From the NCBI GenBank assembly GCA_046160485.1, contig JBJXGV010000075.1, positions 8,217-72,216 on the forward strand: a stretch of 64,000 nucleotides of DNA, read 5' to 3'. The stretch is from JBJXGV01 sp046160485. Its GTDB lineage: Bacteria > Orphanbacterota > Orphanbacteria > JBJXGV01. Below are positions 28,888-38,402 of this stretch, piece after piece. A model generated the notes under the pieces. It was given only the letters and a program-made list of their open reading frames with translations, was not told where the DNA came from and made no database searches. A program made the translations under genes and the position numbers. How positions within the stretch are numbered: the first letter of the stretch is position 1; every line of letters starts with the position of its first letter.

Positions 28888-31182
28888 CTAGCTTCGCCCT
28901 CGCCCCGCGCCGACGACGGAACGCGAAGCACGCACGTCGAGCGCCGCGGCCACGAGGTTCTTTAGCGAAGGAATCGTCTCGGGATAGCCGCGCGTCTTCA
29001 AACCGCAATCCGGATTCACCCAGAGCCGCTCGGGCGGAATCGACGCGACCGCCCGTTCGAGTATGGCGACGATCTCGGCACGCGTCGGGACGCGCTCCGA
29101 GTGGACGTCGTACACGCCCGGCCCAATACCGCGTTCGTAACGATGCTCGCGGAAGACTCCGAGAAGTTCGCCGCCGGAACGCGAGCACTCGATCGACACG
29201 ACGTCGGCATCGAGATCCTGAATCGCGACGATGATCTCATTGAATTCGGAGTAGCACATGTGCGAGTGGATTTGCGTGTCGGCTCGTACGCCGCTCGACG
29301 AAAGCCGGAACGCGCGCACGGCCCAGCGAATGTAGCCGTCACGATCCGCGCGCCGCAGAGGATACCCTTCGCGAAACGCCGGCTCGTCGATCTGCACGAT
29401 CGGAATCCCCGCCGCTTCGAGATCGACGGTCTCGTCGCGGATCGCCAGCGCGATCTGGTTCGCGATCTCCGCGCGCGAGAGGTCCTCGCGCGGGAACGAC
29501 CACTGAAGAATCGTGACGGGGCCGGTGAGCATCCCCTTCATCGGTTTGCCGGTGAGGCTCTGCGCGAAACGGCTCATCTCGACGGTCATCGGTTCCGGCC
29601 GTGACACGTCGCCGTAGATGAGCGGCGGCCGCACGTAGCGAGTGCCGTATGACTGCACCCAACCCTCGATGAACGCCGTCCCGCTCAAGCGCTCCGCGAA
29701 GTGATCGACCATGTCGCTGCGCTCGAACTCGCCGTGCACGAGGACGTCGAATCCGATCTCCTCTTGCAGGCGCACGACCTTCTCGGTCTCGGCGCGAATG
29801 AACGCGTCGTATGCCCCCGCGGTCATCTCGCCGCGCTTGAACGACTGGCGCGCTTTGCGCAACTCCTGCGTTTGCGGGAACGATCCGATCGACGTCGTCG
29901 GCAGCGGCGGAAGATTCAGCCGCGCGTCCTGCTCGGCGCTTCGCGCCGCGAACGGCTCGCGCTGGAAATCCTTCTCCGAGAGCGCGGCGACGCGCGCGCG
30001 CACGGCCTTGTTCACCGCGAGCGGATGCTTTTTGCGCTCGGCCGCGATGGAGCGGCTCTCTTCGAGCGCGCCCGCGATCGCCTTCTCGCCGTTCTGCAGC
30101 GCCCGCGCGAGCAACGCGACTTCGTCGAGGCGCTCGTCGGCGTACGCGAGCCAGCGCTTGATCGTCGGATCGAGCGCGGTTTCCTGCGCGACCGAATGCG
30201 GCAAGTGGAGCAGGCTGCACGACGGCGCAAGCCAAAGCCGCGCCGGATCCACCGTCTTCGCGATCGTGCGCACCGTGGCGAGCGCCGCATCGAGATCCGT
30301 GCGCCACACGTTGCGGCCGTTCACGATTCCGGCAACGAGTTCCTTGTCCTTCGGGAAACCGTGCTTCGCAAAATCCGCGAGCGAGCCGGGGTCACGAACG
30401 AAATCGATGTGAATCGCAGCCACGGGGAGCTTCATGACGCGCGGATACGCGTCGCCGAGGCGGCCGAAGTAGGTCGCGAGATGAATGCGCGCGCCGCCCG
30501 CCGATTTCGCGATCGCCTTGTAGACGTCTTCGACCGCGCGCAGGTCGGCTTCGTCGAGATCGCGCACGAGCGCCGGCTCATCGAGTTGCACGGCCGCCGC
30601 GCCCTCCTTCGTGAGGAGCGCGATCAGCTCCGCGTAGAGCGGCGCAAGAGCCGCGAGCGCGGCGCTTCGTCCGCCGCGCGGCTGTCCCTTCGCGAGCGTG
30701 ACGAGCGTGAACGGCCCGACGATCACCGGCTTCGCCGCGACGCCGAGCGAGCGGCCGTGCCAGAGCGCCGCGAGCGCCTTCTCGGGTGCGAGACGAAATT
30801 CGCCGGCGAGTTCCGGCACGATGTAGTGGTAGTTCGTGTCGAACCACTTCGTCATCTCGAGCGCGGGGGCCTTCTCCGACCCGCGTGCCATCGCGAAGTA
30901 GGTCTCGAGATCGACGCTGCCTGCGCTCGCGCCATAACGCGACGGCGTCGCGAGGAACGCACACGCCGCGTCGAGCACGTGGTCGTAGAGGCTCATGTCG
31001 TTGACCGGGACGAGATCGAGCCCCTTCGACTTCTGAAGCGTGATCGACTCGGCCTCGAGGCGGCGCACCGTCGCGCGCAACGTTTGCACGTCGGTCTTTC
31101 CCTTCCAAAAGGACTCGGTCGTCTTCTTCAGCTCGCGATTGCGCCCGATCCTCGGGTAGCCGAGGTTCGTCGTTCTCACCAT
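28888..31182 (-). CDS. metE: Cobalamin-independent methionine synthase
   Basis: About 764 residues, full length for MetE. N-terminal LGYPRIGRNRELKK and the C-terminal domain with TTSIGSFPQTQELRKAR, HMCYSEFNEI and VNPDCGLKTRGY are diagnostic; the His and Cys of HMCYSEF and the Cys of NPDCG are zinc ligands that activate homocysteine. It transfers the methyl group from methyl-tetrahydrofolate (polyglutamate) to homocysteine in the cytoplasm. No room exists for a full cobalamin riboswitch between it and the ferredoxin terminator upstream. Presence of the B12-independent enzyme beside a MutL cluster elsewhere in the window does not exclude B12 use. Confidence 0.95.
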   Translation of the reverse strand: MVRTTNLGYPRIGRNRELKKTTESFWKGKTDVQTLRATVRRLEAESITLQKSKGLDLVPVNDMSLYDHVLDAACAFLATPSRYGASAGSVDLETYFAMARGSEKAPALEMTKWFDTNYHYIVPELAGEFRLAPEKALAALWHGRSLGVAAKPVIVGPFTLVTLAKGQPRGGRSAALAALAPLYAELIALLTKEGAAAVQLDEPALVRDLDEADLRAVEDVYKAIAKSAGGARIHLATYFGRLGDAYPRVMKLPVAAIHIDFVRDPGSLADFAKHGFPKDKELVAGIVNGRNVWRTDLDAALATVRTIAKTVDPARLWLAPSCSLLHLPHSVAQETALDPTIKRWLAYADERLDEVALLARALQNGEKAIAGALEESRSIAAERKKHPLAVNKAVRARVAALSEKDFQREPFAARSAEQDARLNLPPLPTTSIGSFPQTQELRKARQSFKRGEMTAGAYDAFIRAETEKVVRLQEEIGFDVLVHGEFERSDMVDHFAERLSGTAFIEGWVQSYGTRYVRPPLIYGDVSRPEPMTVEMSRFAQSLTGKPMKGMLTGPVTILQWSFPREDLSRAEIANQIALAIRDETVDLEAAGIPIVQIDEPAFREGYPLRRADRDGYIRWAVRAFRLSSSGVRADTQIHSHMCYSEFNEIIVAIQDLDADVVSIECSRSGGELLGVFREHRYERGIGPGVYDVHSERVPTRAEIVAILERAVASIPPERLWVNPDCGLKTRGYPETIPSLKNLVAAALDVRASRSVVGAGRGRS

Positions 31183-31246
31183 CTCACAGCACTCCGATCG
31201 GTGTGGTTAACGTGGATGCCAGTGACCTCGAAGCTTGGCGGGTAGG

Positions 31247-31275
31247 AAAAAGGGGCGCGACCTTCGTCACGCCCC
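31247..31275 (-). terminator. Rho-independent terminator after the ferredoxin gene
   Basis: On the minus strand a ten-pair stem (arms 31266-31275 and 31252-31261, one G-T wobble) with a four-base GAAG loop is followed by TTTTT (31247-31251). It separates the ferredoxin gene from metE. Confidence 0.85.
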
Positions 31276-31308
31276 CGGTCGTCTTCGTCGCTGCGTGCGC
31301 TCTGCGCG

Positions 31309-31644
<336 letters not shown>

Positions 31645-31807
31645 CGTGTTTCCTCCTAGAGATGAAGAGTGGGCGATGACCACTCGCGCTCTCGCGCCGC
31701 CCGCAAATGGCCGGCCATCGCACTTTACGCTCCGTCAAAGTCGCGCCGAAAGATCGACGGCTAGACTATCAATTTTCGTTCGCGCATCCAAGCCAAGAAA
31801 ATTCGCG

Positions 31808-33031
31808 CTAGCCTCGCGGCTTCCGCGCGAGCCACAGCGTCGGGTAGAGAGCGTAAAACGCCGCGCTGATCGAGAGGTGTTCGATCGGACAGCGGTCGTT
31901 GATGCTGTGCGCGTCTTCTTCCGCGGCGGGGCCGAATCCGAAGCACGGCACGCCCGACGTTCCCATGATGCCGACGCCGTTCGTCGAGAATGTCCAGCGC
32001 GTCACCTCGGGTGCGCGCGCGAAAAGCGTCTCGTATGTCTGGACCGCGTTCTCGATGAGCGGATCGTTTTCCGCGAGACACCACGTCGGGAAATACTTCG
32101 GCACCGGGTAGCGAAGCCCCGTGTACGACGGCGTGTCGTACTGCAAGAGATCGACACTCGCCGCGATGCCCGCGCGCCCGAGTGCGTCGCGCACTTCCGC
32201 GAGTGAAGAGTCGGCGGACTCGCCGGTCGTGACGCGGCGATCGAGATGAAGGAACGCGTGATCCGGCACCGCGCACACGGACGGCGTTTTCACCTCGGCG
32301 AATGTCGGCGCAATCGTTCCTCTGCCGAGAAACGTGTCGTTCGCCAACCGCGGCGAGAGTTCCTCGACGGCGCGCACGGCGTGCGCCAGCTTCGAGAGCG
32401 CGTTGTCGCCGAGGTGCGGCATCGACGCGTGGCACGACGCGCCCTTGAACGTGACGCCGATCTCCATGCGCCCGCGCTGCCCGCGATGAATGCGGCAGTT
32501 CGTCGAGTCGGTAACGATGACGAACTCCGGCCGCAGCACACCCTCTTTGAGGATGTACTGCCAACACATCCCGTCGCAGTCTTCTTCCTGAACCGTGCCG
32601 GTGAACCAAACCGAAAACTCGCCGTCGTCGAGTCCGAGATCTTTCATGATGCGGCCCGCATACACCATTGCCGCCATGCCGCCCTCTTGGTCGCCGGCGC
32701 CGCGTCCCCAGACGTAGCCGTCAGCGACCTTTCCGGTGTACGGGTCGTGCGCCCACGCGCCGCGGTCGCTCACGCCGACCGTGTCGACGTGCGCGTCGAT
32801 CGCGATGACGCGCGGTCCGTGGCCGACGCGGCCGTGCACGTTGCCGAGCGCGTCGAGCTTCACCTCGTCGAATCCCGCACGCCGCATCTCGGACGCGATC
32901 AGGTCGATGACCGCCTTCTCCTGCGCCGACTCCGACGGAATCGCGACCATCTTGCGCAGGAACGTGATCATCTCGCCCTCGTACGCCTTCGCGCGCGCAA
33001 CGACCGCGGCCGCGAGTTCTCGTGTTTCCAT
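31808..33031 (-). CDS. M20-family hydrolase, YgeY type (selenium-metabolism-linked)
   Basis: About 407 residues. Metallopeptidase M20 fold with metal-site segments IDAHVDTVG, GRGAGDQEGGMAAMVYA and VQEEDCDGM (the catalytic Glu-Glu pair). The sequence fits the YgeY subfamily (TIGR03526, putative selenium metabolism hydrolase), which in known genomes tracks with selenium-dependent molybdenum hydroxylases and SelD. Its actual substrate is unknown, and the subfamily may also be an ordinary amidohydrolase/peptidase. ATG at 33031 has AAGGAGA upstream and lies 6 bases after the XRE regulator stop, so the two are cotranscribed. Confidence 0.8.
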   Translation of the reverse strand: METRELAAAVVARAKAYEGEMITFLRKMVAIPSESAQEKAVIDLIASEMRRAGFDEVKLDALGNVHGRVGHGPRVIAIDAHVDTVGVSDRGAWAHDPYTGKVADGYVWGRGAGDQEGGMAAMVYAGRIMKDLGLDDGEFSVWFTGTVQEEDCDGMCWQYILKEGVLRPEFVIVTDSTNCRIHRGQRGRMEIGVTFKGASCHASMPHLGDNALSKLAHAVRAVEELSPRLANDTFLGRGTIAPTFAEVKTPSVCAVPDHAFLHLDRRVTTGESADSSLAEVRDALGRAGIAASVDLLQYDTPSYTGLRYPVPKYFPTWCLAENDPLIENAVQTYETLFARAPEVTRWTFSTNGVGIMGTSGVPCFGFGPAAEEDAHSINDRCPIEHLSISAAFYALYPTLWLARKPRG

Positions 33032-33036
33032 TGTGG

Positions 33037-33537
33037 CTATCTCTCCTTGGCGCGCTCGTTCGCCGAGCGCCTGCGTTCCTCGCCTTGATAGATGATCTCG
33101 CCCTGACGGCCGACCGTGATGCTGCAGAGCGCGCCTGTCTTGTCGAAGTAATGCGCCGTCACGGATTGCGTGACGCGTTCGCGGCCGAGTGTCTGGACGA
33201 GCTTGCGAATGTTCGCGCAGCGCAGGCGGCGCTCGGGCTCGTCGAGCACGAGCGGCGAGCCGACCCACGAGAGAACGTCCTGCACGGGGATCTCGTCATT
33301 GACGAGCGCCTCGATCGGCACGGTGTAGAGCCGTGCGAGCGGGAAGAGACTCCGCACGCTTGGATTCGCGCTCTCGCCGGTGTGGATGAGGCGCAGCGTT
33401 TCGAAGCCGACGCCGACGCGGCGCGACAACTCGCGGTAGTTGCCGATGCCGTGATAGCCCATCAAAACGCGCAGCTTCGCGCCGAGGTGCCTCGGCCCCG
33501 CGCCGCCTTCGTCCGCGATCTCGTCCGGCGGCGGCAT
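33037..33537 (-). CDS. XRE-like helix-turn-helix regulator
   Basis: About 166 residues. Residues 18-75 (LGAKLRVLMGYHGIGNYRELSRRVGVGFETLRLIHTGESANPSV) in parts form a Cro/CI-type HTH, with a following LFPLARLYTVPIEALV typical of XRE proteins. The C-terminal half (SVTAHYFDKTGALCSITVGRQGEIIYQGE) is a small beta domain that may sense a ligand. I chose the ATG at 33537; another at 33561 is possible and neither has a strong ribosome-binding site. It precedes the YgeY-type hydrolase in one operon and may control it. Confidence 0.65.
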   Translation of the reverse strand: MPPPDEIADEGGAGPRHLGAKLRVLMGYHGIGNYRELSRRVGVGFETLRLIHTGESANPSVRSLFPLARLYTVPIEALVNDEIPVQDVLSWVGSPLVLDEPERRLRCANIRKLVQTLGRERVTQSVTAHYFDKTGALCSITVGRQGEIIYQGEERRRSANERAKER

Positions 33538-33671
33538 GCTAGCCCCGCCGCGCGGGCGCATCGAAGTGCGCGCTCGTCAACGGAACGGCTTCACTCGCGT
33601 GAATGGCTCTCTCGATGCGCATCGTGCGCGGATACTAGACCTCGCGTTTCGAGAGGGTCAAGCGCGGTGCG

Positions 33672-34469
33672 CTAGCGCGCGGGCTTCCGCGCGACGACGA
33701 CGAGATCGCTCGACTCGAGCGGACGGTATGCGCTCCGCTCCATCCCGCCGAACATTTGCGTCTCGCCGAAGCCCGCGCGCGCGAGGGCCGCGAGAATTTC
33801 CATGCGCGTCCATGCGCGCAACGGCACGCGCCGCGTGCGCACAACCTCGACCGGCGATTCCGAATCCGGCGTCAGGCGCAGCGTCGTCGGAAAGAAGATG
33901 ACCTCGCCGCCGTCACGCCATTCGAGAAGCCGCAGAAACACAGTTTCGCTCGCCGGTTCGCCGATGCCGTCTCCCGTCCGCTGAAAGTTGATCGGGAGGT
34001 GCCGCGCTTTGCGTGCGCGCAAACCCTCGTAGTTCAGAATCTGTGAAAGGAAGACTCCGCCGGGGAGCAAGGTGCGGAATACGGCGGCCAGCGCCGCATC
34101 GAGGTCTTCGTCGCGCCGGAGCGACGGGAGCATATTCCCGAGACAAATCGCCGCGCCGAAGTCGGCGCCCAAGAGCGTGTCGGCGTCTCGGATGTCGCCG
34201 AGCGTGAACGTCGCGTTCGCCGGCGGTGCGGGTGTGCGCGCGTCCGCGATCATCGACTCCGACGCATCGAGGCCCGCGGCGCGGAATCCCTGCTCGGCCA
34301 GATGCCGGGTGTGCTCGCCTGTTCCGCAGCCGAGATCCGCGACGGAGCGATCGGGCGCGTCCGCAAGAATGCTCGCGAGGAACGGCGCCTCGCGGCGGAG
34401 GCGCTCCGGCCACGCGATGAGCGAACGATAGTTCGCCCGCGAATAGGGATCGTTAAAGATTTCGGCCAT
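33672..34469 (-). CDS. SAM-dependent methyltransferase (class I)
   Basis: About 265 residues. The SAM-binding motif I is VADLGCGTGEHTRHLAEQG, followed by GLDASESMIADA and FTLGDIRDAD as motifs Post I and II, all typical of the Methyltransf_25/11 fold. The second half (EVVRTRRVPLRAWTRMEILAALARAGF) is the usual substrate-side tail of small-molecule methyltransferases. Substrate unknown. A GATAAC hexamer lies ten bases before the ATG and there is no Shine-Dalgarno, so the leader may be very short. Confidence 0.85.
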   Translation of the reverse strand: MAEIFNDPYSRANYRSLIAWPERLRREAPFLASILADAPDRSVADLGCGTGEHTRHLAEQGFRAAGLDASESMIADARTPAPPANATFTLGDIRDADTLLGADFGAAICLGNMLPSLRRDEDLDAALAAVFRTLLPGGVFLSQILNYEGLRARKARHLPINFQRTGDGIGEPASETVFLRLLEWRDGGEVIFFPTTLRLTPDSESPVEVVRTRRVPLRAWTRMEILAALARAGFGETQMFGGMERSAYRPLESSDLVVVARKPAR

Positions 34470-34610
34470 CGTGACGAAATGTTATCGCAAACGTGCGCCG
34501 CGCGCGCGATGAACCCGCCCTTCGTTCTTGATTCTCCAGGTCGCCGCCGTTAGCATCTCTCATCTCCAGTTCCTAGGAGTTCACTCCCCGGTATCGAAAG
34601 GAGTCACCCA

Positions 34611-35255
34611 ATGAAAGACCTTAACAGGCTCTCTGCCGTGATGATTCTGGCCCTCTCCGCATGCGTGGCGTCGGTCGGCACAGGCGGGTGCAGTCAGGAG
34701 ACCCCCGAAGTGAAGAACGCGGATAGTGCGAAGGACGCGGAGGCCAAACCCGCGGCCGCGAAGACGGCGGGCGAAGTTGCCGTCATCGAAACCAACATGG
34801 GAACGATCAAGATCAAGCTCTTTGCGGACGTCGCGCCGAAGACGGTCGAGAACTTCGTCGGACTTGCGAACAAGGGCTACTACAAGGACGTCACGTTCCA
34901 CCGCATCATCGATAACTTCATGATTCAGGGGGGCGACCCGACGGGCACCGGCCGCGGCGGCGAGAGCCTCTCAGGCAAGATGTTCGCGGACGAGTTCAGC
35001 CCGAAGTACCGGTTCGATCGCAAGGGACTCCTCGCGATGGCGAACAAGGGGCCGAATACCAATGGCAGCCAGTTCTTCATTACGTTGGCGCCGACGCCGC
35101 ACCTCAACGACCGCCACACGATCTTTGGCGAGGTGATCGCGGGCATGGACGTCGTCGATAAGATCGGCAAGGTCAAGACCGGCCAGTTCGACAAGCCGAT
35201 CGAGCCGGTAAAGATGACGAAGATCACGTTCGAGGCGGCGCCCGCCGCGAAGTAG
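34611..35255 (+). CDS. Cyclophilin-type peptidyl-prolyl isomerase lipoprotein
   Basis: About 214 residues. Signal peptide with a lipobox near GTGGC, an Ala/Lys/Glu-rich spacer to about residue 60, then a complete cyclophilin domain: FHRIIDNFMIQGGDPTGTG with the catalytic Arg, MANKGPNTNGSQFFI and LNDRHTIFGEV. It should catalyse proline isomerisation of exported proteins at the periplasmic face. ATG has AAAGGAG upstream. The gene is alone and ends in a strong terminator. Confidence 0.9.
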   Translation: MKDLNRLSAVMILALSACVASVGTGGCSQETPEVKNADSAKDAEAKPAAAKTAGEVAVIETNMGTIKIKLFADVAPKTVENFVGLANKGYYKDVTFHRIIDNFMIQGGDPTGTGRGGESLSGKMFADEFSPKYRFDRKGLLAMANKGPNTNGSQFFITLAPTPHLNDRHTIFGEVIAGMDVVDKIGKVKTGQFDKPIEPVKMTKITFEAAPAAK

Positions 35256-35289
35256 GCGCGCTCGAACGCAAGCCGAGGGACAGGGTTAT

Positions 35290-35326
35290 GGCCCGCTCCG
35301 GGAGCCGGGGCGGGCCTCTAGTTTTT
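35290..35326 (+). terminator. Rho-independent terminator after the cyclophilin gene
   Basis: GGCCCGCTCC (35290-35299) pairs with GGGGCGGGCC (35307-35316), one wobble, seven-base loop, followed within five bases by TTTTT (35322-35326). Confidence 0.8.
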
Positions 35327-35428
35327 CCGCGAATCTGCCGATTCTGTTTTCGTGTAGAGCCGCCGCGCCGGGAACGATTCCGGCTTGAACGCGCGGCTAT
35401 CCCGCAGGTTGGCAGAGGAGGTCGTGTC

Positions 35429-36211
35429 GTGAGCGTTTTCTCGCAGATCCCGCGCATGGTGGTGGAAGGTGGCCCGTTCCTCTATGTGATCGCCGCCGTG
35501 TTCGTCGCCGGCTGCGCGATCGCCGTCGAGCGGGGATTCGCGATCGAGGCGGCGCGCCGCGTGAAAGAGCGCGATCTGCCGGGTCGCGTCGTGTCGCGGC
35601 TGGAGGTCGGTGAGCTGCGCGAGGCGCACGCGCTCTGCGAGCCGCGGTCGGCGATCGTCGCCGGCGCGCTCGGCGATGTGCTCGCGAATGTCGCGGCGCC
35701 GTACGAGCCGGGACTCGAGGAACGCCTGCGCGAGCGGGCGGATCATCGCGTGTCGCTCGCGTCGGCGGCGCTCGAGAAGCGCCTCGATTTTCTCCCCGCG
35801 GCCGCGAACGCCTCGACGCTTTTGGGTCTGCTCGGAACCGTCACGGGCCTCGTGGCTGCGTTCGACGCCGGTGCGGCCGGCGCCTCCGTCGGCGCGGTGT
35901 CGCGCGCGCTCTACCCGACGGTGTTCGGGATCGGCGCCGCGATCCCGCTGCTACTTGCGCAGTCGTTTCTCGCGGCGCGCCTCGACAACGCGGTGATCGA
36001 CGCGCGGAACGCCGCGGATCGCGTCATCGCGGTGGTCATCGCGCAGGCGCGCGCGAATCGCAAGGCGGAACGCGCGCGCGTTGCGGAGCAGGCGAACCGC
36101 GCCAAGGCCCGCGAACGCGCCGGTGATCTCGATCGCGAGCACGATGCGGAGCCGGTGGCCGCCGCCGATCGCGAAGTCTCGCACCGTCACGGATCGCTCC
36201 TCGCGCGATAG
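35429..36211 (+). CDS. MotA/TolQ/ExbB proton-channel family protein
   Basis: About 260 residues. One helix near residues 15-35 (GGPFLYVIAAVFVAGCAIAVERG in parts), then the characteristic second helix pair: LLGLLGTVTGLVAAFDAG and AVSRALYPTVFGIGAAIPLLLAQSFL. A basic, Arg/Ala-rich cytoplasmic tail follows. Start GTG at 35429 has AGGAGG seven bases upstream. No ExbD/TolR gene is adjacent, so its partner, if any, is elsewhere; the ExbB of the 44.7-kb operon is a separate paralogue. Confidence 0.75.
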   Translation: MSVFSQIPRMVVEGGPFLYVIAAVFVAGCAIAVERGFAIEAARRVKERDLPGRVVSRLEVGELREAHALCEPRSAIVAGALGDVLANVAAPYEPGLEERLRERADHRVSLASAALEKRLDFLPAAANASTLLGLLGTVTGLVAAFDAGAAGASVGAVSRALYPTVFGIGAAIPLLLAQSFLAARLDNAVIDARNAADRVIAVVIAQARANRKAERARVAEQANRAKARERAGDLDREHDAEPVAAADREVSHRHGSLLAR

Positions 36212-36300
36212 TTCGACCTCCCTCTCTTATCGTGCGCGCCAGCGGCGGCGGCCTGCGTCCGCAAGGCGGCGTCGCGGTTTGAGTTGATCCGCCGATCGAG

Positions 36301-36306
36301 TAATCT
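36301..36306 (+). promoter_or_regulatory. -10-like hexamer TAATCT before a GTG start
   Basis: TAATCT ends eight bases before the GTG at 36315 and no Shine-Dalgarno is present. It fits the near-leaderless pattern seen at several other genes in the window. Confidence 0.35.
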
Positions 36307-36314
36307 CGCGCACC

Positions 36315-37787
36315 GTGAACATCGACACCGAGCGCTTGGCCCGTCGCTGCGAGCTCTTTCTCTTCGCGCTCCTCGCGGTCGCTGCTCTCCTCGCTGCTGT
36401 TGTCGGGCGGCCGAACGCCGACGAAGGGTGGTATCTCCACGCGGGTCGACGCGCGATCGCGGGCGACCTTCTCTATCGCGATTTCGCATTCACGCAGGCG
36501 CCGCTCTCACCATACGTCTTCGGCGCGGTGCAGGCGATCGTCCCGGGTCCGCGGGTGCGTTTGGGACGCGCGACATCGGTCCTGTTTCTTCTCGGCGCAG
36601 CGTGGTGCGCGCGCGGGTTCGCGCGACGCATCGGCGGCCGGGCGGCCGGCTCGCTCGCGCTCCTTCTGATTCTCGCAAGCCCAGACTTTCTCTATTTCGC
36701 GGCCATCGTGAAGTCGTACGCGCTCTGCGCGTTCCTCCTCGCGCTCTCCGGGGCGCTGCTTTTCGACGAGCGCGGCGCGCGACGCGCTTGGGCTCCATTC
36801 CCCGCGGCGCTCGCGGCGGCGACGCGCCTCTCGCTCGCCCCCGTCGCGGCCGTCCTCCTCTTCGCGACCCTGCACGCGCGGCGCGAAGCGCTCGACGACG
36901 CCGGCCGCCGACGCGCGTTCGTCGCGTTCTTCCTGGGACTCTCGCCGCTCTTGCTCGCGCTCGCCGACCCACGCGCCTTCGTCGATCAGGCGATCTTCTT
37001 CCACCTCGCGTTCACTACCGAGAACACGCTCCATGAGCAGGTGCGGCTGATCCAAGCGATGCACGCGCCGCTTCGTGGGGCGGCCGCCGTCGGGCTCGCC
37101 GCGCTCTGGTTTTGCGATCGCCGCGCTGCCGTGTGGCTCACCCTCGCGATCCCCGCGATCGTGCTGCCGAATTTCTGGCCGGCCGCGCATCACGCGGAGT
37201 ATGTCGAGCTCGCGATACCGTTCGCCGCCGCCGTCGCGGCCGCGGGACTCACGCGCGTGCCTGGGCCGCGCGGGCTTCGATGGCTCGCCGCCGGTCTGTT
37301 CGCGGTGTGGGCGCTCGTTGCGGGCGCGCACCGACTCGACGATTGCTACGGGTTTCGCGATCTCGACGAACGCACGCACCGCTGGGATGCGCTCCGCCCC
37401 ATCGAAGAGGCCGCCGCCGCAATCGACTCGCTCTCGACTCCCGGCGACACGCTCCTGACGTGGTGCACGATCGTGGCGGTCGAGGCGCGGCGCCCGGTTC
37501 CGCAGGGGCTCGACATGGCGCACTTCAGCTTCGCGCTCGCCGCACGCGCCGGCCACAGCGTCGTGGATCTTCACGAGTCACCCGAGGAGTTCGGCGCCGC
37601 GCTCGCCGCGCGCTACCGGCTTCTCTTCTGGGAGCGCGGCATGAATCGGATGCGATGGGTGCCCGCCGGTTTCTGGCGGCGCGCGTGGGGTCCGTTCCGC
37701 ACTCTGCGCGAGTACGAGGGCTTCGGGCAGTGGCAGGGCGACGCGCTTCTCTTCGAGTCGAAGCGCTGGAGCGCGACGCGCGGTTGA
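36315..37787 (+). CDS. GT39/ArnT-like membrane glycosyltransferase
   Basis: About 490 residues, ten or more membrane helices. Right after the first helix comes NADEGWYLHAG, the acidic loop with the Asp-Glu pair that marks ArnT/PMT-type GT-C glycosyltransferases, which transfer sugars from polyprenyl phosphate carriers on the periplasmic side. The C-terminal 130 residues form a soluble domain. GTG start with no ribosome-binding site. Acceptor unknown; the divergent pair at 22.9-26.1 kb may be relatives. Confidence 0.75.
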   Translation: MNIDTERLARRCELFLFALLAVAALLAAVVGRPNADEGWYLHAGRRAIAGDLLYRDFAFTQAPLSPYVFGAVQAIVPGPRVRLGRATSVLFLLGAAWCARGFARRIGGRAAGSLALLLILASPDFLYFAAIVKSYALCAFLLALSGALLFDERGARRAWAPFPAALAAATRLSLAPVAAVLLFATLHARREALDDAGRRRAFVAFFLGLSPLLLALADPRAFVDQAIFFHLAFTTENTLHEQVRLIQAMHAPLRGAAAVGLAALWFCDRRAAVWLTLAIPAIVLPNFWPAAHHAEYVELAIPFAAAVAAAGLTRVPGPRGLRWLAAGLFAVWALVAGAHRLDDCYGFRDLDERTHRWDALRPIEEAAAAIDSLSTPGDTLLTWCTIVAVEARRPVPQGLDMAHFSFALAARAGHSVVDLHESPEEFGAALAARYRLLFWERGMNRMRWVPAGFWRRAWGPFRTLREYEGFGQWQGDALLFESKRWSATRG

Positions 37788-37905
37788 AAGCGCGACCGCG
37801 TGACCGGCCGGAACCGGCTCGCGTGCGCCAGCGCGGCCGTGCGCGCCTCCGCGGGGCGCCTGGCACAGCCGCCGCCCGAGGCGCATACTCCAAGCGGTGG
37901 ACGGA

Positions 37906-37933
37906 CCCTCCCGCCATCCGCCAGAGAGGAGGG
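37906..37933 (+). promoter_or_regulatory. Possible Shine-Dalgarno-sequestering hairpin
   Basis: CCCTCC at 37906-37911 can pair with the ribosome-binding site GGAGGG at 37928-37933 of the stress-protein gene across a 16-base loop. Six pairs only, so weak. Confidence 0.3.
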
Positions 37934-37937
37934 CGCG

Positions 37938-38402
37938 ATGATCACGCTCTCGAAAATTCTCTGCCCGGTTGATTTTTCAGAGTACTCGAAACACGCGCTG
38001 ACCTACGCCGTCGCGCTTGCCGCTCAGTTTCGCGCGAAGCTCACCCTCGTTCACGTCATCGAGCCGATCCACTTGCCGGCCGACATCGCGCTCGGCGCCC
38101 CGGGGATTCTTCACTTTGAGGATGGCCTCGTGGAGCGCGCGCGCGCGCGGCTCGACAGCTTGGTCGACGTTGCAACCCTGGCCGAGCTTTCCGTGGAGAC
38201 GCGCGTTCTCGAGGGTGTCGCGTTCGCCGAGATCGTGAAATTCGCGCGCGAGGAAAATACGGATCTCATCGTGCTCGCGACGCATGGCCAGAGCGGAATC
38301 GCTCAGCTTCTTCTCGGGAGCACCGCGGAGAAGGTGGTGCGAAAGGCGCCGTGTCCCGTGCTCACCGTGAAGAGCCCCGAGCACGAGTTCGTCACGCCGT
38401 AG
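37938..38402 (+). CDS. Universal stress protein (UspA family)
   Basis: About 154 residues, a single Usp domain. ILCPVDFSEYSKHAL opens the fold and the ATP-binding signature G-x2-G-x9-G-S/T appears in HGQSGIAQLLLGSTAEKV, so this is an ATP-binding type. Cytoplasmic; function in stress survival is family knowledge only. ATG at 37938 follows GGAGGG. The last 11 bases overlap the convergent gene. Confidence 0.9.
   Translation: MITLSKILCPVDFSEYSKHALTYAVALAAQFRAKLTLVHVIEPIHLPADIALGAPGILHFEDGLVERARARLDSLVDVATLAELSVETRVLEGVAFAEIVKFAREENTDLIVLATHGQSGIAQLLLGSTAEKVVRKAPCPVLTVKSPEHEFVTP

Noticed and set aside
31183..31246. Cobalamin or SAM riboswitch before metE
   Set aside because: Only about 64 bases lie between the ferredoxin terminator and the start codon, too short for either, and no conserved boxes are visible.
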